From Dechloromonas agitata is5 (GTDB lineage Bacteria > Pseudomonadota > Gammaproteobacteria > Burkholderiales > Rhodocyclaceae): a DNA stretch of 64,000 bases. The notes beneath the pieces were generated by a model, which made no database searches, was not told where the DNA came from, and saw nothing but the letters and a program-made list of their open reading frames with translations. A program made the translations under genes and the position numbers. The stretch covers positions 1,612,001-1,676,000 of the forward strand of contig NZ_KI912532.1 in the NCBI RefSeq assembly GCF_000519045.1, given 5' to 3'. Below, in pieces: positions 35,354 through 44,391 of the stretch. How positions within the stretch are numbered: position 1 is the first letter of the stretch; each line of letters starts with the position of its first letter.

Positions 35354-36472
35354 ATGTCCCTGGCGATTGCCTTCGTAACTGAAACCTATCCGCCCGAAGT
35401 GAACGGGGTAGCCATGACGGTTGGGCGGCTGGTTGGCGGCCTGCGCGCCCGTGGCCATCAGGTGCGGGTCATTCGCCCGCGGCAGGGTGACAACGATGTG
35501 GGAGGCGAGCATGAAATGGCTTTGGGCGGCTTTCCGCTCCCCGGTTATCCCGGACTTCGCTTCGGTCTGCCGGCGGGACGCCGACTGCGCGGTGAATGGC
35601 GCCGGCAGCGGCCGGATCTCGTGCATGTCGTGACCGAAGGGCCGCTCGGCTGGTCAGCGGTCAATGCCGCCCGCCGCCTGGGCATTCCCGTAACCTCCGG
35701 TTTTCATACCAATTTCGACCGCTACAGCGTGCATTACGGCCTGGGCTGGATGCGGCCGGCCGTTGCGGCTTACCTGCGCACCTTGCATCGGCGCACCCGG
35801 GCCACCCTGGTGCCGACGGCCGCCCTGGCCGCCGACCTGGCGGGCGAGGGCTTGCCCGGCGTGCGCATCGTCGGGCGGGGCGTGGATACCGAGCTGTTCG
35901 ATCCCGCCCGTCGTGCGGCCGCCTTGCGCCAAAGTTGGTCGGCCGGCGAGGGGCCGGTCTGCCTCTATGTCGGCCGGCTGGCGCCGGAAAAGAACCTGGC
36001 GCTGGTCGAAAAAACCTTCACTGCCATCCAGGTCTGGCAGCCGCAGGCCCGCATGGTCTGGGTCGGCGATGGCCCCGAGGCACGGCGGCTGGCCGCCGAA
36101 CACCCCGACCACCACTTCGCCGGTGTGCGCGTCGGGGAGGATCTTGCCCGCCATTACGCCAGCGCCGATCTCTTCCTCTTTCCCAGCCTGACCGAAACCT
36201 ACGGCAACGTGGTGGCCGAGGCGATGGCCAGCGGCCTACCGGTGCTTGCCTATCGCAGCGCCGCTGCCGCTGAGCTGATCGACGATGGCCGCAACGGGCG
36301 GCTGGTGTCGCCGGGCGATGAAGCGGGCTTCCGCCAGGCGGCCATCGATCTGTGCGGCGAGCCGGAGCGCTTGCCCGCGCTGGGCGCCGCCGCCCGCCGG
36401 GCGCTGCACGGCCACCACTGGGCAGCGGTCGTCGAGCGCTTCGAGGCGGTTATCCGCGAAGCGCTCGGCTGA
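35354..36472 (+). CDS. GT4 family glycosyltransferase, MgtA/mannosyltransferase-like
   Basis: A 372-residue GT-B enzyme starting MSLAIAFVTETYPPEVNGVA, the pattern shared with MgtA-type and diacylglycerol glycosyltransferases. The acceptor domain has VTEGPLGWSAVNAARRLG and SGFHTNFDRYSVHYG. The donor domain has LYVGRLAPEKNLALVEKTF and the acidic motif in LTETYGNVVAEAMASGLPV. It has a strong ribosome site (GGAG) before the ATG. The N-terminal motif is clearly related to the 33319 gene, so the two may act in succession to build a diglycosyl lipid. Substrates are unknown. Confidence 0.82.
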   Translation: MSLAIAFVTETYPPEVNGVAMTVGRLVGGLRARGHQVRVIRPRQGDNDVGGEHEMALGGFPLPGYPGLRFGLPAGRRLRGEWRRQRPDLVHVVTEGPLGWSAVNAARRLGIPVTSGFHTNFDRYSVHYGLGWMRPAVAAYLRTLHRRTRATLVPTAALAADLAGEGLPGVRIVGRGVDTELFDPARRAAALRQSWSAGEGPVCLYVGRLAPEKNLALVEKTFTAIQVWQPQARMVWVGDGPEARRLAAEHPDHHFAGVRVGEDLARHYASADLFLFPSLTETYGNVVAEAMASGLPVLAYRSAAAAELIDDGRNGRLVSPGDEAGFRQAAIDLCGEPERLPALGAAARRALHGHHWAAVVERFEAVIREALG

Positions 36473-36484
36473 TCCAGCGGGGGC

Positions 36485-36859
36485 TCAGGGAAACATGGCC
36501 TGCAGGCGCTCCTGCAGGGCCTGCGGCGCGAAGGGCTTGACGATGTAGCCGGTGGCGCCGCTTTGCATCGCATCGAGCACGTTGCCACGCTGGCCCTCGG
36601 CGGTGATCATCAGGACCGGGATGTCGGCTGTTTGCGGATTGGCGCGCACGGCGCGCAGCAGTTCGAGGCCGTCCATCTCCGGCATGTACCAGTCGGAGAT
36701 GATGAGGCCGACCTTCTTGACCTCGGCCAGCTTGGCCAGCGCCATGCGGCCGTTGCCGGCCTGGTGGATTTCGGTGAAGCCGGCCCGCTTGAGCACCTCG
36801 ATCACCACGCTGCGCATGGAGGCATAATCATCGACAACGAGGGCGGGCGGTCTGAGCAT
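36485..36859 (-). CDS. CheY-like single-domain response regulator
   Basis: A 124-residue receiver domain with no output domain. The acidic pocket is in ALVVDDYASMR, the phosphorylated Asp is in LIISDWYMPEMDG, the Thr in VLMITAEGQ and the Lys in YIVKPFAPQAL. All conserved positions are present. MPEMDGLELLRAVRA and GATGYIVKPF resemble CheY of the chemotaxis type, but no chemotaxis gene is nearby, so the partner kinase is unknown. The ATG at 36859 is preferred to a TTG four codons earlier. Confidence 0.9.
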   Translation of the reverse strand: MLRPPALVVDDYASMRSVVIEVLKRAGFTEIHQAGNGRMALAKLAEVKKVGLIISDWYMPEMDGLELLRAVRANPQTADIPVLMITAEGQRGNVLDAMQSGATGYIVKPFAPQALQERLQAMFP

Positions 36860-36937
36860 GGCGGGTGACAAATGAATGATCCAGGCGGCATTGTCGACGA
36901 CTGGCCCGTTCTGTCAAATACCCGTCGCCGTATCGGC

Positions 36938-37546
36938 TCACGCCAGGCGGATGTCGACCAGTTCGGGATGCTCGGCATGGTCCACCAGGATGCGGCGCAG
37001 GCGGTCCTGCCACAACGCGGCGAACAGCGCGGCCTGTTGCGGGGTGGCAATGCCCTGGACGACGGCCGGCAGCAACTCGCCGAGGCGCGGGTCGCCGGGC
37101 ACCCGCTGCAACTGCACGATGCAATCCGCGCTGCGGCCGTTGTCGCGCCGCGTCAGGCGAATGCCGCCGACGCCGGCGATGCCGAAATTGAGTAACTGGC
37201 GCCGACCGAACCGGCCACCCAGCCCCTTGAAACCCCCGGCCCCGGCGGCGCCGGTGAGTAGCGTGGCGATACTGGCGATGACGCCGGCCACGCCGTCTTC
37301 GACGTTTTCATGCAGCGCGACGCTGATGTCGCCGCGCACCGGCATCTCGTCGCCGTACAACGCACGCAGGCCGCGCACGGTCGCCAGCCAGGCGCCAGCC
37401 ACCGTCGGGCAGGCATGGCCAGCCAGCTTTACCGCATCGGTGAAGTCGTAGCGGATCACGCCGCCAACCGCTGCACCGAGCAGCTCGGCGAGCGGGTCGC
37501 GCAGGGAAATGGGGGCGATCTGGTGATAGAAGTCGGGAAATTGCAT
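36938..37546 (-). CDS. FmdE-like domain protein
   Basis: A 202-residue cytoplasmic protein. Near residues 40-60 it has AVKLAGHACPTVAGAWLATV, the Gly-His-x-Cys-Pro motif of the FmdE family that forms a metal site, followed by ISVALHENVEDGVAGVI. FmdE domains occur with formylmethanofuran dehydrogenase in archaea and in diverse bacteria with unknown function. The RLTRRDNGRSADCIVQLQRVPGDPR tail is less conserved. It is not in an operon with recognisable molybdenum or C1 genes. Function in this organism is unknown. Confidence 0.6.
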   Translation of the reverse strand: MQFPDFYHQIAPISLRDPLAELLGAAVGGVIRYDFTDAVKLAGHACPTVAGAWLATVRGLRALYGDEMPVRGDISVALHENVEDGVAGVIASIATLLTGAAGAGGFKGLGGRFGRRQLLNFGIAGVGGIRLTRRDNGRSADCIVQLQRVPGDPRLGELLPAVVQGIATPQQAALFAALWQDRLRRILVDHAEHPELVDIRLA

Positions 37547-37634
37547 GATGAGCTTCCGTGAATGAGGGGGGGCGGTGCGGCGAGCCCGGTCAGCCGGTAG
37601 AATGAGCCGGGTATCGAGGGGGGAATGAATTGCA

Positions 37635-38048
37635 ATGAGCCATTTTGCCGCGCATGGGTATTACCGGATCAGTTGGCACGGTGATGTGATCAAGGTCATC
37701 GTCGGCGATCTGTTCAATCGCGAAGGGGTCGAACAACTCGTGGCCGAAATCGACCAGGCCGTGGCGCAAGGGGCGCGCACGGGCTGGGGGCTGCTGCTGG
37801 ATGCGCGGCAATGGCAGGGCGGGACGCCGGAAGCGTTCGAACTCTGGCTTACCCGTCTCGAAGGGTGGATTCGTGCCGGGGAATTGCGGGCCTACTCGGC
37901 ACTGTACGCCGAAAGCATCCAGGTTTTCCTGGGCGGCACGATTCGCGACCGGCTGACACCCCTGATGCCCTATTTTTCCTCGCCGGACGAAGCGGCCTGC
38001 TGGCAGTGGCTGGGTAGCCAGGGGTTGGCGGTCGGGACGGCCGGCTGA
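37635..38048 (+). CDS. Hypothetical protein, possible STAS/SpoIIAA-like fold
   Basis: A 137-residue cytoplasmic protein. Alternating strands and helices (YYRISWHGDVIKVIVGD, GVEQLVAEIDQAVAQG, GWGLLLDARQWQGGTPEAFELW) suggest a STAS/SpoIIAA-like alpha/beta fold with an initial strand and a central LLLDAR strand. No catalytic motif or membrane segment is present. The flanking genes do not indicate a role. Confidence 0.6.
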   Translation: MSHFAAHGYYRISWHGDVIKVIVGDLFNREGVEQLVAEIDQAVAQGARTGWGLLLDARQWQGGTPEAFELWLTRLEGWIRAGELRAYSALYAESIQVFLGGTIRDRLTPLMPYFSSPDEAACWQWLGSQGLAVGTAG

Positions 38049-38169
38049 AGCGGTCCGGTCAATCGCTGCACGCATGGTCATCTCCTTTGTGCTGCCATTG
38101 TCCGGGGATCAGCCGCCAGCGCCTTGATGCGCGTCATCCGAGCCGCCCGCCGGCGGGTGTCGCCGGGAC

Positions 38170-38550
38170 TTATTTCTGGATCAATTCGATCTTGTAGCCG
38201 TCCGGGTCTTCGACGAAAGCGATGATCGTCGTCCCGTGCTTCATCGGTCCGGCCTCGCGCACGACCTTGCCACCGCGGGCCTTGATGTCGGCGCAGGCCT
38301 TGGCGGCATCCGGTACGGCCAGTGCGACGTGGCCGAAGCCGTTGCCCAGGTCGTAGGCCGGGGTATCCCAGTTGTGGGTCAATTCGAGCACGGCGTCGGT
38401 TTCCTCGCTGCCGTAGCCGACGAAGGCCAGTGTGAAACGGCCCTCGGGGTAGTCCTGGCGGCGCAGCAGTTGCATGCCGAGGATTTCGGTATAGAAGGCG
38501 ATGGAGCGGTCGAGATCGCCGACGCGGATCATGGTGTGCAGAATACGCAT
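38170..38550 (-). CDS. gloA: Lactoylglutathione lyase (glyoxalase I)
   Basis: A 126-residue metalloenzyme that converts the glutathione hemithioacetal of methylglyoxal into S-lactoylglutathione. It starts [17 protein letters not shown] with His5. The other metal ligands are the Glu in [10 protein letters not shown], the His in [10 protein letters not shown] and the Glu in GYKIELIQ. Short E. coli-type (nickel) form without insertion. It is the last gene of the block that begins with glyQ, ten bases after the M48-like gene. Confidence 0.95.
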   Translation of the reverse strand: MRILHTMIRVGDLDRSIAFYTEILGMQLLRRQDYPEGRFTLAFVGYGSEETDAVLELTHNWDTPAYDLGNGFGHVALAVPDAAKACADIKARGGKVVREAGPMKHGTTIIAFVEDPDGYKIELIQK

Positions 38551-38560
38551 GCTGTTTCCT

Positions 38561-39277
38561 TTACAGGTGGGGAATGTGCCGGGCCTGGCGGCGCAGTTCG
38601 AGACGCAGGTTACGCCAGTCCGGACAGAGTTGTTCGACGACAGACCAGAAACGCGGGCTGTGGTTCATTTCCTTGAGATGGGCCAGCTCGTGGCAGACGA
38701 CGTAGTCGACCACCGCCAGCGGCATGAAAATCAGCCGCCAGTTCAGCGAAATGCCACCGCGGTGGCTGCAACTGCCCCAGCGGGTTTTGGCCGAGGACAG
38801 GCGCAGCGGCGGAAACGCGACACCCAGGCGCGGAGCATGGGCGGCCAGGCGCTCGGTGAAGACGGCGCGCGCCTTGTCGCGCAGGGCGTGTTCCAGCAAT
38901 TGTGCTGCGCTCGCGCTGGCGGTCGGCTGCAGGTAGAGGGTTTGCGGCCCGAATTGCCAGCGGGCCCGGCCGAGCGGGGCGAGGGCGATAGTCAGGGGGG
39001 CGCCGAGCAGCGGAATGACTGTGCCGTCGGTAATTTCCAGACTTTTCGGGGCCGGGCGTTCACGCCAGGCTGCCAGTTTGTCGAGCACCCATTGCCCGTG
39101 CTGGCGAATCAGGCTCTCGATGTCGCCCAAACGTGCCCGGGTCGGCGCACCGACGCGCAGGCCGCGATGGTCGATGGCCAGGCCGATGGTTCGCCGCGCG
39201 CTGCGACGCAACTGATAGGCAACTGTCTGGCCGTCGAGGACGATGCTGCGCGGTACGTCAGGTGCGCTGGGCGGCAT
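38561..39277 (-). CDS. YgjP-like M48 family metallopeptidase
   Basis: A 238-residue protein of the YgjP/DUF45 family. The zinc motif HELAH with a third histidine is in [17 protein letters not shown] near residues 190-207, and [22 protein letters not shown] before it is the family signature. The N-terminal part ([23 protein letters not shown]) is typical. Its substrate is unknown. It overlaps the end of plsC by about 20 bases. Confidence 0.88.
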   Translation of the reverse strand: MPPSAPDVPRSIVLDGQTVAYQLRRSARRTIGLAIDHRGLRVGAPTRARLGDIESLIRQHGQWVLDKLAAWRERPAPKSLEITDGTVIPLLGAPLTIALAPLGRARWQFGPQTLYLQPTASASAAQLLEHALRDKARAVFTERLAAHAPRLGVAFPPLRLSSAKTRWGSCSHRGGISLNWRLIFMPLAVVDYVVCHELAHLKEMNHSPRFWSVVEQLCPDWRNLRLELRRQARHIPHL

Positions 39278-40007
39278 CCGGGTAGCGGTGCGGGGAAATG
39301 CGGCGCATCTCGGCCTCGATCCAGGCTTCCACCTTCTGGTTGACCTGCGCTTCGGTCATGCCGGTGGCGTCGAAGGCGGGGCCGATGCTGATGGTGACGG
39401 TGCCCGGCTTCTTCAGGAAAGCTTGGCGCGGCCACAGCTCGCCGGCATCGTGGGCGACCGGGACCACCTTGCAGCCGACATGGGTCGCCAGGTAGGCGCC
39501 GCCCGGCTTGTAACGCTTGGTCTGCCCGGGGGCCACGCGGGTGCCTTCCGGGAAGAGGATGACGTAGAACCCCTGCTTGAGGCGCTCGCGGCCCTGGACG
39601 ACCACTTGGTCGAGGGCATCCTTGCCGGCTGCGCGGTCGATGGAAATCATTTTCATCGCTGCCAGGCCCCAGCCGACGAAGGGGACCTTGAGCAATTCCT
39701 TCTTCAGGACGAAGACGCAGTACGCACCCTTCGGCACGCAATCCTGCAGGGTCATCGTCTCCCAGGCCGACTGGTGCTTGGCGAGGATGACGCAGGGTTC
39801 CAGGGGCATGTTTTCCTGGCCGATCACCCGGGGCCGGATGCCGAGGATGTGCTCGACCCCGAATTGGGTGCCCAGTCGCCACAGACGGCCGAACCGGTAG
39901 GCCCACTTGCCGCCGAGCAGCGGCCCGGCCACGATGACCAGCGGCGCACTGAGCACCGACCAGACGATGGCGTAGAGCATGAAGAGCGTGGAGCGGACGG
40001 CGTTCAT
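39258..40007 (-). CDS. plsC: 1-acyl-sn-glycerol-3-phosphate acyltransferase
   Basis: A 249-residue acyltransferase making phosphatidate. It has a hydrophobic N-terminal segment (LFMLYAIVWSVLSAPLVIV), motif I as AKHQSAWETM (an HX4E form instead of the canonical HX4D), motif III as LFPEGTRVAPGQ and motif IV as VPVAHDAGELWPR. The Glu in motif I is seen in related proteobacterial enzymes I recall, so it need not mean loss of function. The start overlaps the gmhB stop by four bases. Confidence 0.9.
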   Translation of the reverse strand: MNAVRSTLFMLYAIVWSVLSAPLVIVAGPLLGGKWAYRFGRLWRLGTQFGVEHILGIRPRVIGQENMPLEPCVILAKHQSAWETMTLQDCVPKGAYCVFVLKKELLKVPFVGWGLAAMKMISIDRAAGKDALDQVVVQGRERLKQGFYVILFPEGTRVAPGQTKRYKPGGAYLATHVGCKVVPVAHDAGELWPRQAFLKKPGTVTISIGPAFDATGMTEAQVNQKVEAWIEAEMRRISPHRYPDAAQRT

Positions 40008-40555
40008 TTCTTGGCCTTGCTCAGGATGTGATCAACGGCCGCTGCCAGGTCGGCGAATTCCAGCGTCCCTTCCGGCAGGTTGCCCTCGGCCTTGGTCTTT
40101 TCGCCCTTGCCGGTCTGCACCAGAACCGGTTGGCAACCCAGTACCGAGCAGGCCTGCAGGTCGCGTAGCGAATCGCCAATGGCCGGTACGCCGGTCAGGT
40201 CGATATTCAGCGTTTCCGATATGCGCTTGAACATGCCGGGTTTCGGTTTGCGGCAGTCGCATTTCGAATCGGCGGCATGCGGGCAATAGAAGATGGCGTC
40301 GATCTGTCCGCCCATCGCGACGACCGCCTTGTGCATCTTGGCGTGGATCTGGTTCAGCGTGTCCATGTCGAACAGGCCGCGCCCGACACCGGACTGGTTG
40401 GTGGCCACGACCACGCGGTAGCCGTGCTGCTTCAGCTTGGCGATCGCTTCCAGGCTGCCGGGGATCGGCTTCCATTCCTCCGGGTTCTTGATGAACTGGG
40501 CGGAATCGAAATTGATCACGCCGTCGCGGTCGAGAATGACGAGCTTGGTGGGCAT
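40004..40555 (-). CDS. gmhB: D-glycero-beta-D-manno-heptose 1,7-bisphosphate 7-phosphatase
   Basis: A 183-residue HAD phosphatase for ADP-heptose synthesis in lipopolysaccharide core. The nucleophile and acid are in ILDRDGVINFDS; VVVATNQSGVGRG is the second motif. The zinc site is formed by CPHAADSKCDCRKPKPG, and the third motif is in VPAIGDSLRDLQA. It lies between glyS and plsC; the overlap with plsC implies coupled expression. Confidence 0.94.
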   Translation of the reverse strand: MPTKLVILDRDGVINFDSAQFIKNPEEWKPIPGSLEAIAKLKQHGYRVVVATNQSGVGRGLFDMDTLNQIHAKMHKAVVAMGGQIDAIFYCPHAADSKCDCRKPKPGMFKRISETLNIDLTGVPAIGDSLRDLQACSVLGCQPVLVQTGKGEKTKAEGNLPEGTLEFADLAAAVDHILSKAKK

Positions 40556-40570
40556 GGCGACTTTCCCGGC

Positions 40571-42685
40571 TTAGGCGGACAGCTTGGAGAGGTCAGCGAC
40601 CTGGTTCATCGCCGCATGCAGCTTGGCGAGCAGACCGAGGCGGTTGGCACGCAGGGCCGGGTCGTCGGCATTGACCATCACGCCGTCGAAGAAGGCATCG
40701 ACCGGGGTGCGCAGGGCGGCCAGCGCCGTCAGCGATTCGGTGTAGTCGCCGGTGACGAAGGCGGCATCGGCGCGCGGCACGACATCGACCAGCGCGTCGT
40801 GCAGGGCGACCTCGGCGGCTTCCTTGAGCAACGCGTTGTCGACCACGGCTTCGACGCTGCCTTCGACCTTTTTCAGGATGTTGCCGACGCGCTTGTTGGC
40901 GGCAGCCAGCGCGGCGGCTTCCGGCAGGGCCGAGAAGGCACGCACGGCGGCCAGGCGCTTCGGGATGTCGCCCAGGCGTTGCGGCCGCTGGCTGACCACG
41001 GCATCGACTTCCTGTGCCGTGTAACCCTGCTCGCGCAGGGAGCCAGCGAGGCGTTCGTAGATGAAGTCGGCGAGCGCGGTTTCGGCGGCCTGGAAGCCTT
41101 CAATCCCGGCAAAAGCCTGGCCGGAAACGGCCAGCAGGGCATTGAGCGGCAGGTCGAGGTTACCTTCGGCCAGCATACGGATGACGCCCAGCGCATGGCG
41201 GCGCAGCGCGAACGGGTCCTTGTCGCCGGTCGGGATCTGGCCGATGCCGAACAGGCCGACCAGGGTTTCCAGCTTGTCGGCCAGCGCGACGACGGTACCG
41301 ACCATGCCGCGCGGCAGGCTGTCACCGGCGAAGCGCGGCTTGTAGTGGTCTTCGATGGCATCGGCGACGTCGGCGTTCAGGCCGTCATGCTGGGCGTAGT
41401 AGCGGCCCATGATGCCCTGCAGTTCGGGGAATTCACCGACCATGTCGGTCAGCAGGTCGGCCTTGGCCAGTACGGCAGCCTGTTCGGCGTGCTGCACCAG
41501 CTCGCCGCCGCCCAGCTGTTCGGCGACAGCGCGGGCGATGGCCGCAACGCGCTGCATGCGCTCGCCCTGGGTGCCCAGCCGGTTGTGGTAAACCACCTTG
41601 GACAGGCTGACGACGCGGCTTTCCAGCGATTTCTTGCGATCCTGGTCGAAGAAGAACTTGGCGTCGGCCAGGCGCGGGCGCACGACGCGCTCGTTGCCGC
41701 CGATCACGGCACTCGGGTCGGCCGGGCTGATGTTGCTGACGACCAGGAACTGGTTGGTCAGCTTGCCGCTGGCATCCAGCAACGGGAAGTATTTCTGGTT
41801 GGCCTTCATGGTCAGGATCAGGCATTCCTGCGGTACGGCCAGGAATTCGGCCTCGAACTGACCGACCAGCACGTTCGGGCGTTCGACCAGTGCGGTGACC
41901 TCGTCGAGTAGGGCGTCGTCCTCGATCGGCTTCAGGCTGGCACCGGCCTGGGCGGCAACAGCGGCCAGCTGACGGGCGATCTCGGCCTTGCGCTCGGCAA
42001 AGGAGGCGATGACGGCGCCGTCGCGCTTCAGGGTTTCGGCGTAGCTGTCGGCATCGGTAATGACGACTGGGGCGACGGCGGCTTCAAAGCGGTGACCCTG
42101 GGTGGTGTTGCCGGCGGTCAGGCCGAGCACGGACACCGGCACGACGTCGCTGCCATGCAACGCGACCAGCGCATGCGCCGGGCGGACGAAATTGACCGTA
42201 GTCCAGCCATCGGCCAACTGGTAGGTCATGACCTTGGGGATGGGCAGCGCGGCGAGGGCGGCTTCGACGGCCTTCTGCAGGCCTTCGGCCAGCGTGGCAC
42301 CCTTGGCCAGGCTGTCGTAGAACAGGATGTCGGCCTTGCCGTCGTTCTCGCGGCGCAGGCTGGTGACGCAGGAAGCATCGGCACCGAGGGCGGCCAGTTT
42401 CTTGAGCAGGGCAGGGGTGGCGTTACCGGCGGCATCGAGACCGACGGCGACCGGCATCAGCTTCTGCACTACTGGCTTGTCGGCAGCCACGGCAAGGACG
42501 CCCGTGACATGGGCGGCCAGGCGGCGCGGCGAGGCGTAGGCGGTGACGACGGCGTGGTCGCCGGCCAGGCCGTCTTTCTTCAGCGAGGTGGCCAGCGCGG
42601 CAGAGAAGGCTTCGCCCAGCTTCTTCAGCGCCTTAGGCGGCAGTTCTTCAACGAACAGTTCAACGAGCAGGTTCTTGGCAGTCAT
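40571..42685 (-). CDS. glyS: Glycyl-tRNA synthetase beta subunit
   Basis: A 704-residue subunit of the alpha2-beta2 bacterial GlyRS, responsible for tRNA binding. It starts MTAKNLLVELFVEELPPKAL; LVQHAEQAAVLAKADLLTDMVGEFPELQG is the HD-like region and the C-terminal part is an anticodon-binding domain (FFDGVMVNADDPALRANRL). An in-frame ATG seven codons earlier would overlap glyQ; I use 42685, which leaves one base between the genes. With glyQ it forms a complete enzyme. Confidence 0.96.
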   Translation of the reverse strand: MTAKNLLVELFVEELPPKALKKLGEAFSAALATSLKKDGLAGDHAVVTAYASPRRLAAHVTGVLAVAADKPVVQKLMPVAVGLDAAGNATPALLKKLAALGADASCVTSLRRENDGKADILFYDSLAKGATLAEGLQKAVEAALAALPIPKVMTYQLADGWTTVNFVRPAHALVALHGSDVVPVSVLGLTAGNTTQGHRFEAAVAPVVITDADSYAETLKRDGAVIASFAERKAEIARQLAAVAAQAGASLKPIEDDALLDEVTALVERPNVLVGQFEAEFLAVPQECLILTMKANQKYFPLLDASGKLTNQFLVVSNISPADPSAVIGGNERVVRPRLADAKFFFDQDRKKSLESRVVSLSKVVYHNRLGTQGERMQRVAAIARAVAEQLGGGELVQHAEQAAVLAKADLLTDMVGEFPELQGIMGRYYAQHDGLNADVADAIEDHYKPRFAGDSLPRGMVGTVVALADKLETLVGLFGIGQIPTGDKDPFALRRHALGVIRMLAEGNLDLPLNALLAVSGQAFAGIEGFQAAETALADFIYERLAGSLREQGYTAQEVDAVVSQRPQRLGDIPKRLAAVRAFSALPEAAALAAANKRVGNILKKVEGSVEAVVDNALLKEAAEVALHDALVDVVPRADAAFVTGDYTESLTALAALRTPVDAFFDGVMVNADDPALRANRLGLLAKLHAAMNQVADLSKLSA

Positions 42686-42686
42686 C

Positions 42687-43631
42687 TCAGGTGGCTTTCT
42701 TGGCATTCTGTTCTTCGAGCTTGGCCAGCACTTCGGCGGCCCATTCCTTGGGCGCCATCGGGAAGCCGAGGCGGGCGCGGGAATCGAGATAGGCTTGCGC
42801 CACGGCGCGGGCCAGGTTGCGGATACGGCCGATGTAGGCGGCGCGCTCGGTGACCGAGATGGCGCCGCGGGCGTCGAGCAGGTTGAAGGTATGGGCGGCC
42901 TTGAGTACCTGCTCGTAGGCCGGCAGCGCCAGTTGGGCGCCCATCAGGTGCTGGGCCTGCTTCTCGTGTGCGCCGAAAGCGTGGAACAGGAAATCCACGT
43001 CGGAGTGTTCGAAGTTGTAGGTCGATTGCTCGACTTCGTTCTGGTGATAGACGTCGCCGTAGGTCAGGCCGTCCGTCCAGGTCAGGTCGTAGACGTTCTC
43101 GACGCCCTGCAGGTACATCGCCAGACGCTCGATGCCGTAGGTGATTTCGCCGGTGATCGGCTTGCAGTCGATGCCGCCGACCTGCTGGAAGTAGGTGAAC
43201 TGCGTCACTTCCATGCCGTTCATCCAAACTTCCCAGCCCAGGCCCCAGGCACCCAGGGTCGGATTTTCCCAGTCGTCCTCGACGAAACGCACGTCGTTCT
43301 TCTTGAGGTCGAAACCGAGGGCTTCCAGCGAGCCGAGATAGAGCTCGAGGATGTTGTCCGGCGCCGGCTTGAGCACGACCTGGTACTGGTAGTAATGCTG
43401 CATGCGGTTCGGGTTCTCGCCGTAGCGGCCGTCCTTGGGGCGGCGCGACGGCTGCACGTAGGCGGCTTTCCACGGCTCGGGGCCGATGGCGCGCAGGAAG
43501 GTGGCGGTGTGGCTGGTGCCGGCGCCGACTTCCATGTCGTACGGCTGGAGCAGGGCACAGCCCTTGTCGCTCCAATACTGTTGCAAACGCAGGATGATTT
43601 CCTGGAAGGTCGGTTTCTTGCTGGTCGTCAT
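42687..43631 (-). CDS. glyQ: Glycyl-tRNA synthetase alpha subunit
   Basis: A 314-residue catalytic subunit. Signature stretches include [60 protein letters not shown] and [20 protein letters not shown]. The ATG at 43631 fits the family better than one three codons upstream. First gene of the glyQ-glyS-gmhB-plsC-ygjP-gloA block; divergent from the TetR gene. Confidence 0.97.
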   Translation of the reverse strand: MTTSKKPTFQEIILRLQQYWSDKGCALLQPYDMEVGAGTSHTATFLRAIGPEPWKAAYVQPSRRPKDGRYGENPNRMQHYYQYQVVLKPAPDNILELYLGSLEALGFDLKKNDVRFVEDDWENPTLGAWGLGWEVWMNGMEVTQFTYFQQVGGIDCKPITGEITYGIERLAMYLQGVENVYDLTWTDGLTYGDVYHQNEVEQSTYNFEHSDVDFLFHAFGAHEKQAQHLMGAQLALPAYEQVLKAAHTFNLLDARGAISVTERAAYIGRIRNLARAVAQAYLDSRARLGFPMAPKEWAAEVLAKLEEQNAKKAT

Positions 43632-43706
43632 CGGACGCACTCGGAAAGACGGAAAGCCTTGAATTTTACTAGGTTTTGATGGCCTTGGTCAGTGCTGGCC
43701 TAGGGC

Positions 43707-43750
43707 TTGCAAAATAGTGAACGTCGTTCAATAATAAACGTTGTTACGTT
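43707..43750 (+). promoter_or_regulatory. Promoter and operators of the TetR-Rph-like operon
   Basis: A TTGCAA -35 (43707-43712) and AATAAT -10 (43730-43735) are 17 bases apart. A perfect 13-base palindrome, TGAACGTCGTTCA (43718-43730), fills the spacer, and a second dyad AACGT-TGTT-ACGTT lies at 43737-43750 just after the -10. Both sites would block RNA polymerase when bound, as expected for autoregulation by the TetR protein encoded 15 bases downstream. Confidence 0.65.
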
Positions 43751-43764
43751 ATTTGGCGGTTCCC

Positions 43765-44391
43765 ATGTCGAATAAACCTGCTTTCCCGTCGCATCCGGAT
43801 GCTGGTCGCCGCGAGCGCAAGCGGCAGCAGCAGTGCGACCATCTGGCCGATACGGCCTGGGCGCTGTTCGAGGCCGAGGGCTTCGAGGCGGTGACTATGG
43901 AGCGCATCGCCGAGGCGGGGGACGTCTCGAAGGTCACTCTGTATCGCCATTTCCCGGTCAAGGAGGCGTTGTTGCGCCATGTCTTTCATCGCGAGCTGCG
44001 CGAGGCTTGGCCGGCGATCCAGTCCGAATTGGCTGCCGCCAGACCAGGGCGGGCGAGGCTGGCCCGTTTCCTCCAGTTGCAGGCGGCCTGGTGCGAGAGC
44101 CGGCGCGGCTATCTGTTGCCGTATGTGCGGTTTCGCATGAGCGACATGCGCCGTCCGGAAGAAGGGCGGGAACGCAGCGGCATGGATCGGATCTTCGGTG
44201 AGTTAATTGCCCAGGGGCAGGCGTGCGGAGATTTTCGCCAGGACATCGCGGCCCCCTTGTTGGCGATGCACCTGCAGTTCGTCCATCTGGCGACGCTGCT
44301 GCGCTGGTTGAGTGAGGAAGGCCTTTCACTGGCCGATGAGCTGGCGAGCATGCTCAATCTCGTGTGCGATGGCATGGCGGTGCGCTCATGA
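43765..44391 (+). CDS. TetR family transcriptional regulator
   Basis: A 208-residue repressor-type protein. The helix-turn-helix is at about residues 22-68, with AWALFEAEGFEAVTMERIAEAGDVSKVTLYRHFPVKEALL containing the recognition helix VSKVTLYRHF. The C-terminal ligand-binding region is variable (AWCESRRGYLLPYVRFRM). The ATG at 43765 is preferred to an in-frame TTG upstream. The stop overlaps the start of the PEP-utilising enzyme (ATGA), so the regulator probably controls itself and that enzyme through the palindromes at 43718-43750. Confidence 0.92.
   Translation: MSNKPAFPSHPDAGRRERKRQQQCDHLADTAWALFEAEGFEAVTMERIAEAGDVSKVTLYRHFPVKEALLRHVFHRELREAWPAIQSELAAARPGRARLARFLQLQAAWCESRRGYLLPYVRFRMSDMRRPEEGRERSGMDRIFGELIAQGQACGDFRQDIAAPLLAMHLQFVHLATLLRWLSEEGLSLADELASMLNLVCDGMAVRS

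Noticed and set aside
40277..41911. Long open frame opposite glyS
   Set aside because: Antisense to glyS, with the biased composition of a shadow frame.
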